In this document: in pieces, positions 42,334 through 49,895 of the stretch
Numbering within the stretch: position 1 is the first letter of the stretch
Layout of the letters: each line of letters begins with the position of its first letter
NCBI GenBank assembly: GCA_017935185.1
Contig: JAGBIC010000037.1
Span: 1 to 49,895, forward strand
Reading direction: 5' to 3'
Source of the DNA: Alistipes sp.
Lineage (GTDB): Bacteria > Bacteroidota > Bacteroidia > Bacteroidales > Rikenellaceae
Length of the DNA: 49,895 nucleotides
Notes under the pieces: generated by a model
Seen by the model: only the letters and a program-made list of their open reading frames with translations
What the model was told of the DNA's origin: nothing
The model's database searches: none
Translations under genes and position numbers: made by a program

Positions 42334-45012
42334 CTAATGTTTTACCGATTTTTCGTTTACCACAAAGCGCATAGGTTTGCCTGTACCGTTAATGCGATAA
42401 ACGCCATCTGTATATATGACAGCCGAAGTATTCATAGGAATCGTAACCTCAAGAATTATACGATGCTTGCTACGATGCCATGCCGAACGAATAACGCCTT
42501 TCACCGTGCGTAGCGACGCCTCTGCCCAATCCATATCTTCAGGGAAATGGGGATGGATGATAATATTCTCAAAACCGGGATGCTCCTCGTCATAATTTAT
42601 TCCTGCAACATCACTCTGCATCCACGCCGCAATATCGCCAAAGAAGACGTGATTGGCCGACGAATCTGCAAAGTCATCACGAATTTGCCATGTCTCGAGC
42701 GGGGTGGTAAAACCCTCTTCAATCCAATTACCCCACGACGGTCTGCGGGTCTGCGTAGCCAGACGATAGGCCGTATCCATATAACCATATTTCACCAACA
42801 TACGTAATGTATGTTTACTTCCAAGCAATCCAAAATCGCAAATATATCCACTCGTTACAACCGCCTCATTCAGACGTGCCGCAACCAATTTCTCCATACC
42901 ATCGGGCACAATACCCAACGCCAAAGGCAGTGCCTGTGCAGTAATCTTTCCAATAGAATAGACACCTGTCTGACGATTGAGATACTTGTTATTTATAAGC
43001 TCTCGTAAAACTATCGCCTTTGCCCTATACTTGGAGTCATCATTCCCCAACATTCTCGCAAAACGGGCCATCAACAGGTTGTCATAATAGTAATAGCATG
43101 TCGATGTAAAATCAGTCGGGGTCTGGGTTTTATAATAACACCAATCACCGATGCCATTTGTGAGCGTACCCTCTTCGTTCTCGTGCGCAGCCTGATATGC
43201 CAAATAGCGCTCTGCCATGGGGTATATTTTTCTTATGGCAGTATCATCACCATAATATTTATAAATTGCATCGGGTATTATAAACATAGCAGCATCCCAC
43301 ACAGGCCCGGGCCAATCGCCATAGCCCCATCCGGCACTCGGAATTATACCCGAGATAGTACCATCCTCACGCTGATTGTCGATAAAATCATCCATCCACT
43401 TCTCGTAGGCCAAAATTGCATCGTAATTGGTTAATGCTATATCGATACTTACGTGGGCGTCCGCCGTCCAGCCATTCTTTTCGCGATGGGGGCAGTCGGT
43501 GGGAATACCATAGAAATTACACAGATATGAACGACGTACAGCGCGCCACAGCTTATTGAACATCTCATTCGAGCAACGGAAATCACCAACCGATTCAAGA
43601 TCTGTGTGCAGGAAATGCGCCTTAAGACTTGTGCGATTCAGCTCAATAGGCTTATCGGCTCGCACTGCCACGTATTGAAATCCGTTATAATGGAATCGCG
43701 GAGTAAAGCTCTCCTCGCCTCCACCTTTAAGAATGAACACATCCTGCTGGAATACCGCATCACCAACTCTCTTGGAATATATATCGATATTACCCATCTG
43801 AAGCGTACTATCTGCACGTAACAGCTCTCCATGCTGCATCTCGATACGGGTGCCGGCCTGGCCACTGACAGTCAAAGTGCAAACTCCGGCCATATTCTCG
43901 GGAAATATAAACAGATACTCCTTGTCGGATATTTTACGCATAGCCTGTGCATCAACACTCTCGCCTGCACGGATTGGAGGCATCTGTTGTGCCACAAGCA
44001 ACGGTGATGGCGCATCACACTCCACGGCATACGGATAATTCTCAAACAAGACATCTGCATCATTCCACCCAGCTATCTCTTTTCGGGCATCGACAATATC
44101 GCCTGCATAAATCACATTACCCTGCACCTCTCCGATCGCCGTACGCCATGTGCCATCCGACACAATTCTCTGCTCGCCACCATCGGCAAACTCGACAACA
44201 AGCTCGCATATCATTTTCGGGCGGCCGCGCCACGCTGCATCCTGAAAATTCCACACAGCCATGCCGGTATACTCGTTATAGAATCCATTACCGAGAGTTG
44301 CCGTAATGACATTATTACCCTTGGCCACAAGATTGGTAACATCATGCGCCAAATATAGGTTTCGCTTATTATAATGGGTATAGGCGGGATTTAGCCAATC
44401 TTCAGAGACCCTTTGGCCGTTAATCTTCGCATCATAATAACCCGCAGCACTTATATAAAGCGTGGCACGCTGTGGTTCCGACTCAATCCTAAAACCTTTG
44501 CGCAACATAGGTGCAGGGGCATAATCTTTATCGAACCCATCGGTAATCCACTTGCCACTCCACTTAATATCATCCAACTTTGCGGTTGCAAACCACGCCA
44601 CGGGCGAACATAAAATCTCTCTACCCCAGATATCATACGCCCGCACCTGCCAGCAATAACGGCTCTCCGACAACAGTTCATCGGTAGCAAGGCGCACCAT
44701 CGATTTATTATCTTTAATTCGTCCACTTGTTACAACACATTTGGCGGGGTCTGAAAGTGACTCCTCATCTGTGGCCACACGCACCTCTACACAATGCTGC
44801 TGGAAGGCTGACATAGCATCATCAACCCCTTCATAGACCCAAGTCATACGAATGGTATCGCAATCAATAGCTATCGGCTCAACTGCATATTCACAACGCA
44901 GATCAGAAATAACGACCTTATCTGCACCGCCGCTGCAACCGCTTGCCACAATCGCCATCAAGAAGAGAATAAGCACATATATTCTCGCACAAAAATCTGA
45001 TACAACCTTCAT
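42334..45012 (-). CDS. GH78 alpha-L-rhamnosidase-type lipoprotein
   Basis: An 892-aa lipoprotein (VASGC, Cys26). The order fits GH78: N-terminal beta domains (Bac_rhamnosid_N with ATLYISAAGYYDAKINGQRV), then the (alpha/alpha)6 catalytic barrel starting with PTDCPHREKNGW, where Glu511 is the expected general acid, and a C-terminal beta-sandwich. It would release rhamnose from plant or bacterial glycans. A -7-like TAATTTTG is at 45079-45072 without a clear -33. Confidence 0.92.
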   Translation of the reverse strand: MKVVSDFCARIYVLILFLMAIVASGCSGGADKVVISDLRCEYAVEPIAIDCDTIRMTWVYEGVDDAMSAFQQHCVEVRVATDEESLSDPAKCVVTSGRIKDNKSMVRLATDELLSESRYCWQVRAYDIWGREILCSPVAWFATAKLDDIKWSGKWITDGFDKDYAPAPMLRKGFRIESEPQRATLYISAAGYYDAKINGQRVSEDWLNPAYTHYNKRNLYLAHDVTNLVAKGNNVITATLGNGFYNEYTGMAVWNFQDAAWRGRPKMICELVVEFADGGEQRIVSDGTWRTAIGEVQGNVIYAGDIVDARKEIAGWNDADVLFENYPYAVECDAPSPLLVAQQMPPIRAGESVDAQAMRKISDKEYLFIFPENMAGVCTLTVSGQAGTRIEMQHGELLRADSTLQMGNIDIYSKRVGDAVFQQDVFILKGGGEESFTPRFHYNGFQYVAVRADKPIELNRTSLKAHFLHTDLESVGDFRCSNEMFNKLWRAVRRSYLCNFYGIPTDCPHREKNGWTADAHVSIDIALTNYDAILAYEKWMDDFIDNQREDGTISGIIPSAGWGYGDWPGPVWDAAMFIIPDAIYKYYGDDTAIRKIYPMAERYLAYQAAHENEEGTLTNGIGDWCYYKTQTPTDFTSTCYYYYDNLLMARFARMLGNDDSKYRAKAIVLRELINNKYLNRQTGVYSIGKITAQALPLALGIVPDGMEKLVAARLNEAVVTSGYICDFGLLGSKHTLRMLVKYGYMDTAYRLATQTRRPSWGNWIEEGFTTPLETWQIRDDFADSSANHVFFGDIAAWMQSDVAGINYDEEHPGFENIIIHPHFPEDMDWAEASLRTVKGVIRSAWHRSKHRIILEVTIPMNTSAVIYTDGVYRINGTGKPMRFVVNEKSVKH

Positions 45013-45157
45013 CTTTCAACAATTTTCATCTGCTGCCACTTAGCCATATACAGCAGGGCTTTCACACAATACAAAATTACAAAAAAACTATTCAAATGGC
45101 AGGTTTTATATCATTTTTTTGCCCCACACGACTCTCATTTATACAGATAACGGGCAA

Positions 45158-46066
45158 TTAACCCACCCTACGATACTCTTTGGGTGACATCCCTACCCTG
45201 CGCTTGAAATATTTACCGAAAAAGGTCTGTGATGGAAATGCCAGCTCATCGCTAATCTGTTGAATAGTCATTGTGGTCGATTTCAGCAAAGCTCGCGCCT
45301 CCAAAATCACATAACGTTCAACCCACTCGGCCGCCGACGAGCCCGTACACTCTTTCACCACGCGTGAAAGATAACGAGGTGTTATGCATAGCTTATCGGA
45401 ATAGAATTGCAACTGACGCTCACACCTAAAATTATCTTTCACAAGCTCCAAGAATTGTTTCGACAACACATCGGCACTCGAACGTGCCTTGTCACTCTTA
45501 TCATGTTCGCGCACCCGCTCCGAGCTATAAAATATAGCCATCATGATATGCTGCACAACCTGCATACGATAGGGATTATCCGTATTACTCAGCACCTGAC
45601 GCACAGCTTTGATAAATATATTTATTATCTGCTCGGCATGCGCCTCGTCACACTCCACAACGCTGGTCATATTCTTATCGATACGCAACGGAATAGAGCC
45701 ATTTATATAAACCAGCAGGCTCTCGATGAAACGCTTCGACATCAATACCACATGGGCATTGAAATCGTCACTGACCTTATCAATTGACACTATCTGCCCG
45801 GGAGCCAATTTAATAATATGCTGGCTATCAGCGCGCAACTCATACTCCACCATATCGACCTTTATCGTTGCACTGCCCGACAAATGGAATCCAACCAAAA
45901 AGAAATCAAATTTATGGGGAGCAGACATCATTTCGGCATAAACACCATACTCCTTCTGTATCTCCGGCAGCACATCCGCATATGTGAATATTACCAATTC
46001 GTTTTTAATGGAATCCACCCTCTTCGAAGCCTCCAGATGAGGCAACCAATCATAATACTGTATCAT
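45158..46066 (-). CDS. AraC-family transcriptional regulator
   Basis: A 302-aa regulator. The N-terminal part is a cupin-like sensing region (FFLVGFHLSGSATIKVDM), and the C-terminal 100 residues are two helix-turn-helix motifs (FYSDKLCITPRYLSRVVKECTG; ISDELAFPSQTFFGKYFKRRVG, given in parts) typical of AraC/XylS, ending SPKEYRR. I start it at MIQYYDWLPHLEAS; the longer frame to 46186 adds 40 residues that look like untranslated AT-rich leader. A -7-like TATATTTG lies at 46111-46104. It may control the GH78 gene, 145 nt downstream. Confidence 0.9.
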   Translation of the reverse strand: MIQYYDWLPHLEASKRVDSIKNELVIFTYADVLPEIQKEYGVYAEMMSAPHKFDFFLVGFHLSGSATIKVDMVEYELRADSQHIIKLAPGQIVSIDKVSDDFNAHVVLMSKRFIESLLVYINGSIPLRIDKNMTSVVECDEAHAEQIINIFIKAVRQVLSNTDNPYRMQVVQHIMMAIFYSSERVREHDKSDKARSSADVLSKQFLELVKDNFRCERQLQFYSDKLCITPRYLSRVVKECTGSSAAEWVERYVILEARALLKSTTMTIQQISDELAFPSQTFFGKYFKRRVGMSPKEYRRVG

Positions 46067-46260
46067 ATCTTTATTTTTTACATATTTTTCACATTTCTGC
46101 CAACAAATATACGTATTTACAATGTTTTTATTGCCCGATGTGTACTTTTCGACCAAATACACCCACCAATATTCCCACATTCGCACATATCTACATATAT
46201 TTATACATTATGACGCATATAAAGTAGATTATATTGGCCAAAAAGTACAATTACATACAC

Positions 46261-46295
46261 AAAAAAACACCTTAACGCATATAGCATCAAGGTGT
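46261..46295 (-). terminator. Terminator of the HtrA gene
   Basis: An 8-bp stem (46265-46272 with 46288-46295) with a smaller inner stem; on the minus strand T follows (A at 46261-46266). It lies 21 nt after the htrA stop. Confidence 0.75.
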
Positions 46296-46315
46296 TATCG
46301 TGACAATGGTATCGT

Positions 46316-47827
46316 CTACTCTACTATTACATATCTCACAGCCTGACCCGAAGGATATATTCCATCGATGGTGGCAATTTTATCACTCAATCGCTTAAGG
46401 TCGCTGAGTGAATTTACAGGGCGATCATTTATATATGTAATCACAAATCCCTCTTTGATTCCCGAACGGCCAAGCAAACCGTCACGCTCAACGCTAACCA
46501 CCTGCACGCCGCCACGAATCTCAAGCTTATCGCGCAACTTCTGACCTACATCCGAGAATTTGCCTCCGAGAACCTCGGCAACATCCTTCGTGTCGCGGGT
46601 TACAGGCTCGGCCTTGCCAACTTTGTTTTTAAGCGTAACCTCAACCTTCTTATCGCTGTCGTTACGACGGTATGACAAAGTCACCTTGTCGTTGGGACGT
46701 CGCTGCGCAATCTTCTCGGTGAGAGTTGATACATCGTTTGTGGGAGTGCCGTCGATTGCGGTAATGATATCACCCTTACGCAATCCAGCCTCGGCCGCAG
46801 CACTATTCTCCATAACTTCGTTGATATAGAGTCCGCCCGTTTTCTTAATACCAAGCTCCTCGCCCAACTCCTCGATGAATTGGTCATCAATCACACGATA
46901 GCTGATTCCGAGCAATGCACGCTGCACAACACCATACTCTTTGAGATCAACCACTACCTTACGCACGATTGTTTCGGGAACAGCAAACGAATATCCGATA
47001 TAACTACCCGTAGATGATTTGATTACGGTATTGATACCCACCAACTCGCCGCGAGTATTCACCAGCGCACCACCCGAATTACCCGGGTTCACCGCAGCAT
47101 CGGTCTGAATAAACGACTCCACACGGAACTCGTTGGGGATAACACCCAGCTGACGGGCTTTGGCACTTACAATACCTGCTGTGATGGTAGACTGAAGGTC
47201 AAACGGAGAGCCGATTGCCAACACCCACTCACCCAGACGCAAATCATCAGAATTTCCGAAAGGTATGGTAGGCAAATCCTCGCCCTTAATCTTTATAAGA
47301 GCAATGTCGGTTGTGGGGTCAGTACCGACCAACTCGGCATCGAACGTGCGGCCATCGTTAAGCTTTACCTTAAGCTTGGTAGCCTCCTCGATAACGTGGT
47401 TGTTTGTTACGATATAACCATCATCCGATATAATCACTCCCGAACCACCTGCACGCTGCTCGCGGGTTTGAGGCTCGCCATAGCCCCCACCGTAACCATA
47501 AGGTATACCGAAGAACTCATAGAAGGGGTCATAACCCTGACTACGACGACCACCGCCATACTGCACCTCCTTTATAGCCTCGATATTGACAACCGCTTTC
47601 ACCGCATTTTCGGCAGCATATGTCAAATCGGGATATTGTTCGGCCTGATATGCCGTAAAATGGTTGCCTGCCGAAGTAGTATCACCACTCCACGAACTTA
47701 CCGTATGGTGTCCCTCCGAATAGATATTATTTTTATTAAGGTAGTTACTTATACCCCATGCGGTTGCTCCGCCAATTGCAGCCGACAACATGGCTGCTCC
47801 ACAAATTAAAAATGCCGTCTTTTTCAT
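46316..47827 (-). CDS. degP: Periplasmic serine protease, HtrA/DegP family
   Basis: A 503-aa protease/chaperone with an N-terminal signal/anchor. The catalytic triad is present: His144 (TNNHVIE), Asp174 (TTDIALIKI) and Ser251 (PGNSGGAL). Two PDZ domains follow (about 300-395, with GLRKGDIITAIDG, and 420-500, with GIKEGFVITYIND). It degrades or refolds damaged envelope proteins. I chose the Met at 47827 (MKKTAFLIC); an in-frame ATG at 47845 adds six residues. A Gly/Tyr-rich stretch (GIPYGYGGGYGEP) sits in the LA-loop region. Confidence 0.95.
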   Translation of the reverse strand: MKKTAFLICGAAMLSAAIGGATAWGISNYLNKNNIYSEGHHTVSSWSGDTTSAGNHFTAYQAEQYPDLTYAAENAVKAVVNIEAIKEVQYGGGRRSQGYDPFYEFFGIPYGYGGGYGEPQTREQRAGGSGVIISDDGYIVTNNHVIEEATKLKVKLNDGRTFDAELVGTDPTTDIALIKIKGEDLPTIPFGNSDDLRLGEWVLAIGSPFDLQSTITAGIVSAKARQLGVIPNEFRVESFIQTDAAVNPGNSGGALVNTRGELVGINTVIKSSTGSYIGYSFAVPETIVRKVVVDLKEYGVVQRALLGISYRVIDDQFIEELGEELGIKKTGGLYINEVMENSAAAEAGLRKGDIITAIDGTPTNDVSTLTEKIAQRRPNDKVTLSYRRNDSDKKVEVTLKNKVGKAEPVTRDTKDVAEVLGGKFSDVGQKLRDKLEIRGGVQVVSVERDGLLGRSGIKEGFVITYINDRPVNSLSDLKRLSDKIATIDGIYPSGQAVRYVIVE

Positions 47828-47861
47828 AATAACACAACAATTCATTTACTTGTTTACAATT

Positions 47862-47891
47862 CAAAATTAGGCAATTTTCTTCATAGGCAAA
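47862..47891 (-). promoter_or_regulatory. degP: Promoter of degP
   Basis: Minus strand: TTTG (47891-47888), an 18-nt spacer and TAATTTTG (47869-47862). The spacing is slightly short. Confidence 0.55.
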
Positions 47892-47976
47892 AATTTATTC
47901 TCAAAATTCTTTTGTATACAAAACGACCATTTCCCCCTTTTTAGTATATAGCACCGATATTTTTTTGTCTGCCATC

Positions 47977-48007
47977 TTGCAATTTCATATTTTTTTACCT
48001 ACTTTTG
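47977..48007 (+). promoter_or_regulatory. Promoter of peptide/lipoprotein unit, copy 2
   Basis: TTG (47977-47979), a 20-nt spacer and TACTTTTG (48000-48007); same spacing and same TTGC start as copy 1. Predicted start near 48014, giving a leader of about 197 nt. Confidence 0.72.
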
Positions 48008-48093
48008 TGTAAATCTTTGGGTTATGGGTAATATCATGAGCATATCTCGCAACCATATCTGGGATACAACCATCTCGGACAGCACGATTTTTG

Positions 48094-48102
48094 CCCCCCC
48101 CC
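48094..48102 (+). repeat. Nine-C tract in peptide leader, copy 2
   Basis: Exactly nine C followed by TAT (copy 1 also has C9 then TAT), 86 nt after the -7 box and 108 nt before the ATG. Confidence 0.9.
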
Positions 48103-48149
48103 TATAAGCTTCTAACATCCTATAAATCAGCACAATACAGCTATTCATA

Positions 48150-48170
48150 CCCGATGACAACTTCATCGGG
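48150..48170 (+). promoter_or_regulatory. Leader hairpin before peptide copy 2
   Basis: A perfect 8-bp stem (CCCGATGA with TCATCGGG) and a 5-nt loop, 40 nt before the ATG and 47 nt after C9. No U-run follows. Confidence 0.6.
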
Positions 48171-48210
48171 CAAAATTCGTATATACATCAACTAACAAAC
48201 AATTAAAATT

Positions 48211-48342
48211 ATGGAGAAAAAAAACTATGTTGCACCCGAAGTTGAGGTGCTGGAGATTGCAGTAGAGCAAGGCTTTGCTCAAAGTGGAGTTGGCGGAGAG
48301 CCTAAGTTTGGCGGATTTGGCCCTGAGGATGATTGGTCTTAA
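48211..48342 (+). CDS. Small peptide, 43 aa, paired with fimbrillin-like lipoprotein (copy 2)
   Basis: An ATG at 48211 opens a 43-codon frame. Residues 5-15 read NYVAPEVEVLE and 21-26 read GFAQSG; the tail has VGG, EPKFGGFG and ends DDWS. It pairs with the 40-aa peptide at 13561-13683: near-identical first halves, and tails that share only a PK-aromatic start and glycines. No Sec signal or membrane segment is seen. Cleavage after the GG at 28-29 would release a 14-residue tail; in copy 1 the same rule releases 12 residues (inference). No transporter gene lies nearby. The lipoprotein gene follows after 248 nt. Confidence 0.8.
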   Translation: MEKKNYVAPEVEVLEIAVEQGFAQSGVGGEPKFGGFGPEDDWS

Positions 48343-48432
48343 ACCAAAAAATTAAGTTCAAACTAAAAAATGGAAAATATATAGATTGAATGTTGTAGAG
48401 TTCGTCACCCCACCGAGCCGATAGGCGAGGAA

Positions 48433-48485
48433 TGGAGTCTCTATCGTCGATTTCAGAAAATATCTATACAATATTAGAGATTCCA
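48433..48485 (+). promoter_or_regulatory. Intercistronic hairpin between peptide and lipoprotein genes
   Basis: TGGAGTCTCTA (48433-48443) can pair with TAGAGATTCCA (48475-48485), 11 bp with one G-U pair, over a 31-nt loop. The 248-nt gap shows no promoter, so the hairpin is probably in the mRNA and may set the ratio of peptide to lipoprotein. Confidence 0.45.
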
Positions 48486-48590
48486 ATCATCACTCACTTT
48501 CTGCTCGTGATGTGGAATGACGTAATGCAAATACAACATGAAAGTATATATTTCCGAAGAAAATTAACTATTAAATTACCAATTAGAGCG

Positions 48591-49412
48591 ATGAAAAAAT
48601 TTATTTATGCAATAAGCGCACTTGCCGTAATGTTTGCCGCAAGCTGCTCAAAAGATGATTCAAATGCACCTGCCGAATATCAGGTGGTTGTAAATATGGA
48701 TAAGCCGAGCTTTGGCGAAGGTGTTCGTGCCGCACGTACCACATGGGAGAATGGCGACGAAGTGTATGTAGTTTTCAATGGAGATGTTGAAGCTGCAAAA
48801 TATTTGAAACTCACCTATAATGCAGGCACATGGTCTTCAGAGTGGGCCGGAACGACCGCCGCAGAGGTAGCAGCCAAAGAGACCAAAACTTTGGCGGCAG
48901 GTTATATGAATGTCCCCCTTGCGAAAGCTCCTTATTATTATTCTTTTATTGATGCATTGAAGTTTGATTCAAGCATCTCTTCAGTTGGTGTGTGTGTTAT
49001 GCTGTGCAATAATGGTACATATACCGTTTCTGGCAACACCATTACTTTGGATATTACAATCAAACCCGTGGTTGCTCAAGTGACAGTTCGCGGTATCGAT
49101 GTAGCGGATAACTGGGTGCTCAAATGTGATAAATTAACACGAATTCCTGACTTCTCTGTTTCTACGAATATGTGGATTGGTGAATCAGCAGGCGATCATG
49201 ATGAAGAGCTTTATGGCTTTGCAAATACGGATGGTGTTTCGTTCTATGGTAGACCTTATCAAACATCTACTCCCACATCGTTGACATTTACTCTTACAAA
49301 TGGCGTGAAGACCTACACTCGCACATTTACCAACAAGACTCTCGCAAAAGGCGATGCTATCATTATGGATGGCCCGTCTGCCTCTTCTGATTGGGTGGAC
49401 GTAACAGAGTAA
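48591..49412 (+). CDS. Fimbrillin-like (Mfa-like) surface lipoprotein, copy 2
   Basis: A 273-aa lipoprotein (FAASC, Cys19) with RAARTTW then GDEVYVVF (GDE at 55-57), and GTYTVSGNTITLD, all aligned with the 303-aa copy at 12613-13524. I start it at 48591, where a typical lipoprotein signal begins (MKKFIYAISA); the open frame to 48432 adds 53 residues without features. It is probably made from the same mRNA as the 43-aa peptide. The copies differ in length and in their C-terminal half, as expected for surface proteins under diversifying pressure. Function unknown. Confidence 0.72.
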   Translation: MKKFIYAISALAVMFAASCSKDDSNAPAEYQVVVNMDKPSFGEGVRAARTTWENGDEVYVVFNGDVEAAKYLKLTYNAGTWSSEWAGTTAAEVAAKETKTLAAGYMNVPLAKAPYYYSFIDALKFDSSISSVGVCVMLCNNGTYTVSGNTITLDITIKPVVAQVTVRGIDVADNWVLKCDKLTRIPDFSVSTNMWIGESAGDHDEELYGFANTDGVSFYGRPYQTSTPTSLTFTLTNGVKTYTRTFTNKTLAKGDAIIMDGPSASSDWVDVTE

Positions 49413-49433
49413 AACATATAATATACCACTTAA

Positions 49434-49463
49434 AAAAGCCGCTGGCAAATGCCAACGGCTTTT
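49434..49463 (+). terminator. Terminator after lipoprotein copy 2
   Basis: AAAAGCCG (49434-49441) pairs with CGGCTTTT (49456-49463), with one mismatch and an inner TGGC/GCCA stem over an AAAT loop. The A/T arms allow use in both directions, so it may also end the mutase operon. Confidence 0.8.
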
Positions 49464-49476
49464 CTATTTATATATT

Positions 49477-49498
49477 GTAGGGCGGATAGCCGCCCTAC
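49477..49498. repeat. REP-like GC palindrome
   Basis: GTAGGGCGG and its perfect complement (9 bp) around an ATAG loop, flanked by AT-rich sequence. No T-run follows on either strand, and a proper terminator already lies next to it. It looks like a dispersed palindromic element. Confidence 0.5.
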
Positions 49499-49511
49499 AT
49501 ATAATCGGGGA

Positions 49512-49895
49512 TTACTCCTCCATCAAAAGCTCCAACATCTTGATTGAAGACTTGGCAATAGGAGTACCGGGGCCGAAGATAGCGGCAGCACCATCCTGAT
49601 ACAACTCATCGTAATCCTGTGCGGGGATAACACCACCCACAACAACGATGATATCCTCACGACCCAACTTCTTAAGCTCGGCAATAATCTGCGGAACCAA
49701 AGTGAGGTGACCTGCTGCGAGTGATGACACACCTACGATGTGAACGTCGTTCTCCACAGCCTGCTTAGCAGCCTCCTCGGGAGTCTGGAACAAGGGACCC
49801 ATATCCACGTCGAAGCCAAAGTCAGCGTAACCTGTTGCTACAACCTTAGCACCACGGTCGTGACCGTCCTGGCCCAACTTGGCAATCATAATACG
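49512..49895 (-). CDS. Methylmalonyl-CoA mutase large subunit, C-terminal part (cut by window edge)
   Basis: The visible 127 residues are the B12-binding domain of methylmalonyl-CoA mutase (scpA/mutB): [12 protein letters not shown] holds the DxHxxG cobalamin motif (His as lower ligand), followed by [14 protein letters not shown] and [12 protein letters not shown], and ending LELLMEE. The enzyme interconverts succinyl-CoA and methylmalonyl-CoA in the propionate pathway used by Bacteroidales. The frame runs off the right edge; the catalytic barrel lies outside. Confidence 0.93.
   Translation of the reverse strand, partial: RIMIAKLGQDGHDRGAKVVATGYADFGFDVDMGPLFQTPEEAAKQAVENDVHIVGVSSLAAGHLTLVPQIIAELKKLGREDIIVVVGGVIPAQDYDELYQDGAAAIFGPGTPIAKSSIKMLELLMEE

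Noticed and set aside
48432-48590. N-terminal extension of lipoprotein copy 2
   Set aside because: A typical lipoprotein signal starts at 48591, and the 53 extra residues overlap the intercistronic hairpin and have no similarity to copy 1.

Overview
The window looks like chromosomal DNA of a gut-type Bacteroidales, possibly Rikenellaceae/Alistipes-like (inference; no rRNA is present). The signs are a SusC/SusD pair with its surface lipoproteins, GldH- and PSP1-type genes, LytTR and AraC regulators, a methylmalonyl-CoA mutase fragment, an absence of purine-rich Shine-Dalgarno sites, and repeated Bacteroidota-type promoters (TTG/TTTG, about 20 nt, TAnnTTTG). Nearly all genes are on the minus strand. 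The exceptions are der, an HsdR-N-like gene and a peptide/lipoprotein pair.

Layout. 1-10.8 kb is housekeeping: the 5' half of a tRNA, aquaporin, a NimA-like flavoprotein, tsaB, a HAD phosphatase, an MBL-fold lipoprotein, smpB, dnaG, a lipid kinase, pepD, phoH and an outer-membrane barrel. 10.8-12.6 kb holds a candidate small RNA (sigma54-like promoter, three stems, strong terminator) and der. 12.6-13.9 kb is a two-gene unit: a 40-aa peptide followed by a fimbrillin-like lipoprotein. 13.9-22.9 kb is a sugar-oxidation-like cluster: GH43, CcsA, ResB, an exported TIM-barrel isomerase-like protein, a WbuC-type cupin, an exported Gfo/Idh/MocA oxidoreductase, a tetraheme cytochrome fused to a SUMF1 domain, and a cytoplasmic Gfo/Idh/MocA protein. 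23.1-27 kb has an alginate-lyase-family lipoprotein, trmB, gldH and psp1. 27.1-34.9 kb is a polysaccharide-utilization operon (SusC, SusD, two discoidin-like surface lipoproteins). 35-38.6 kb has a MATE pump, an MvaI/BcnI-type restriction-modification pair bounded by 13-bp direct repeats, and tRNA-Lys. 38.6-47.8 kb has a short GH2-like protein with a degenerate active site, an HsdR-N-like protein, a LytTR two-component pair behind a GH78 rhamnosidase, an AraC regulator and an HtrA protease. 48-49.4 kb carries a second copy of the peptide/lipoprotein unit, and the right edge cuts methylmalonyl-CoA mutase.

The most unusual signal is the pair of peptide/lipoprotein loci. The two peptides (40 and 43 aa) share a near-identical N-terminal half (NYVAPEVEVLE, then GFAQSG) and have divergent Gly/Pro/aromatic tails. 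Both leaders have the same layout: TTG-N20-TAnnTTTG, 86-90 nt, exactly nine C on the sense strand, 42-47 nt, an 8-bp perfect hairpin, 40-48 nt, ATG. A third sense-strand C9 tract lies upstream of susC. Second in interest is the tetraheme cytochrome/SUMF1 fusion, in a cluster that also encodes its own cytochrome c maturation genes and exported sugar oxidoreductase-like proteins. This suggests extracytoplasmic sugar oxidation coupled to electron transport (inference).
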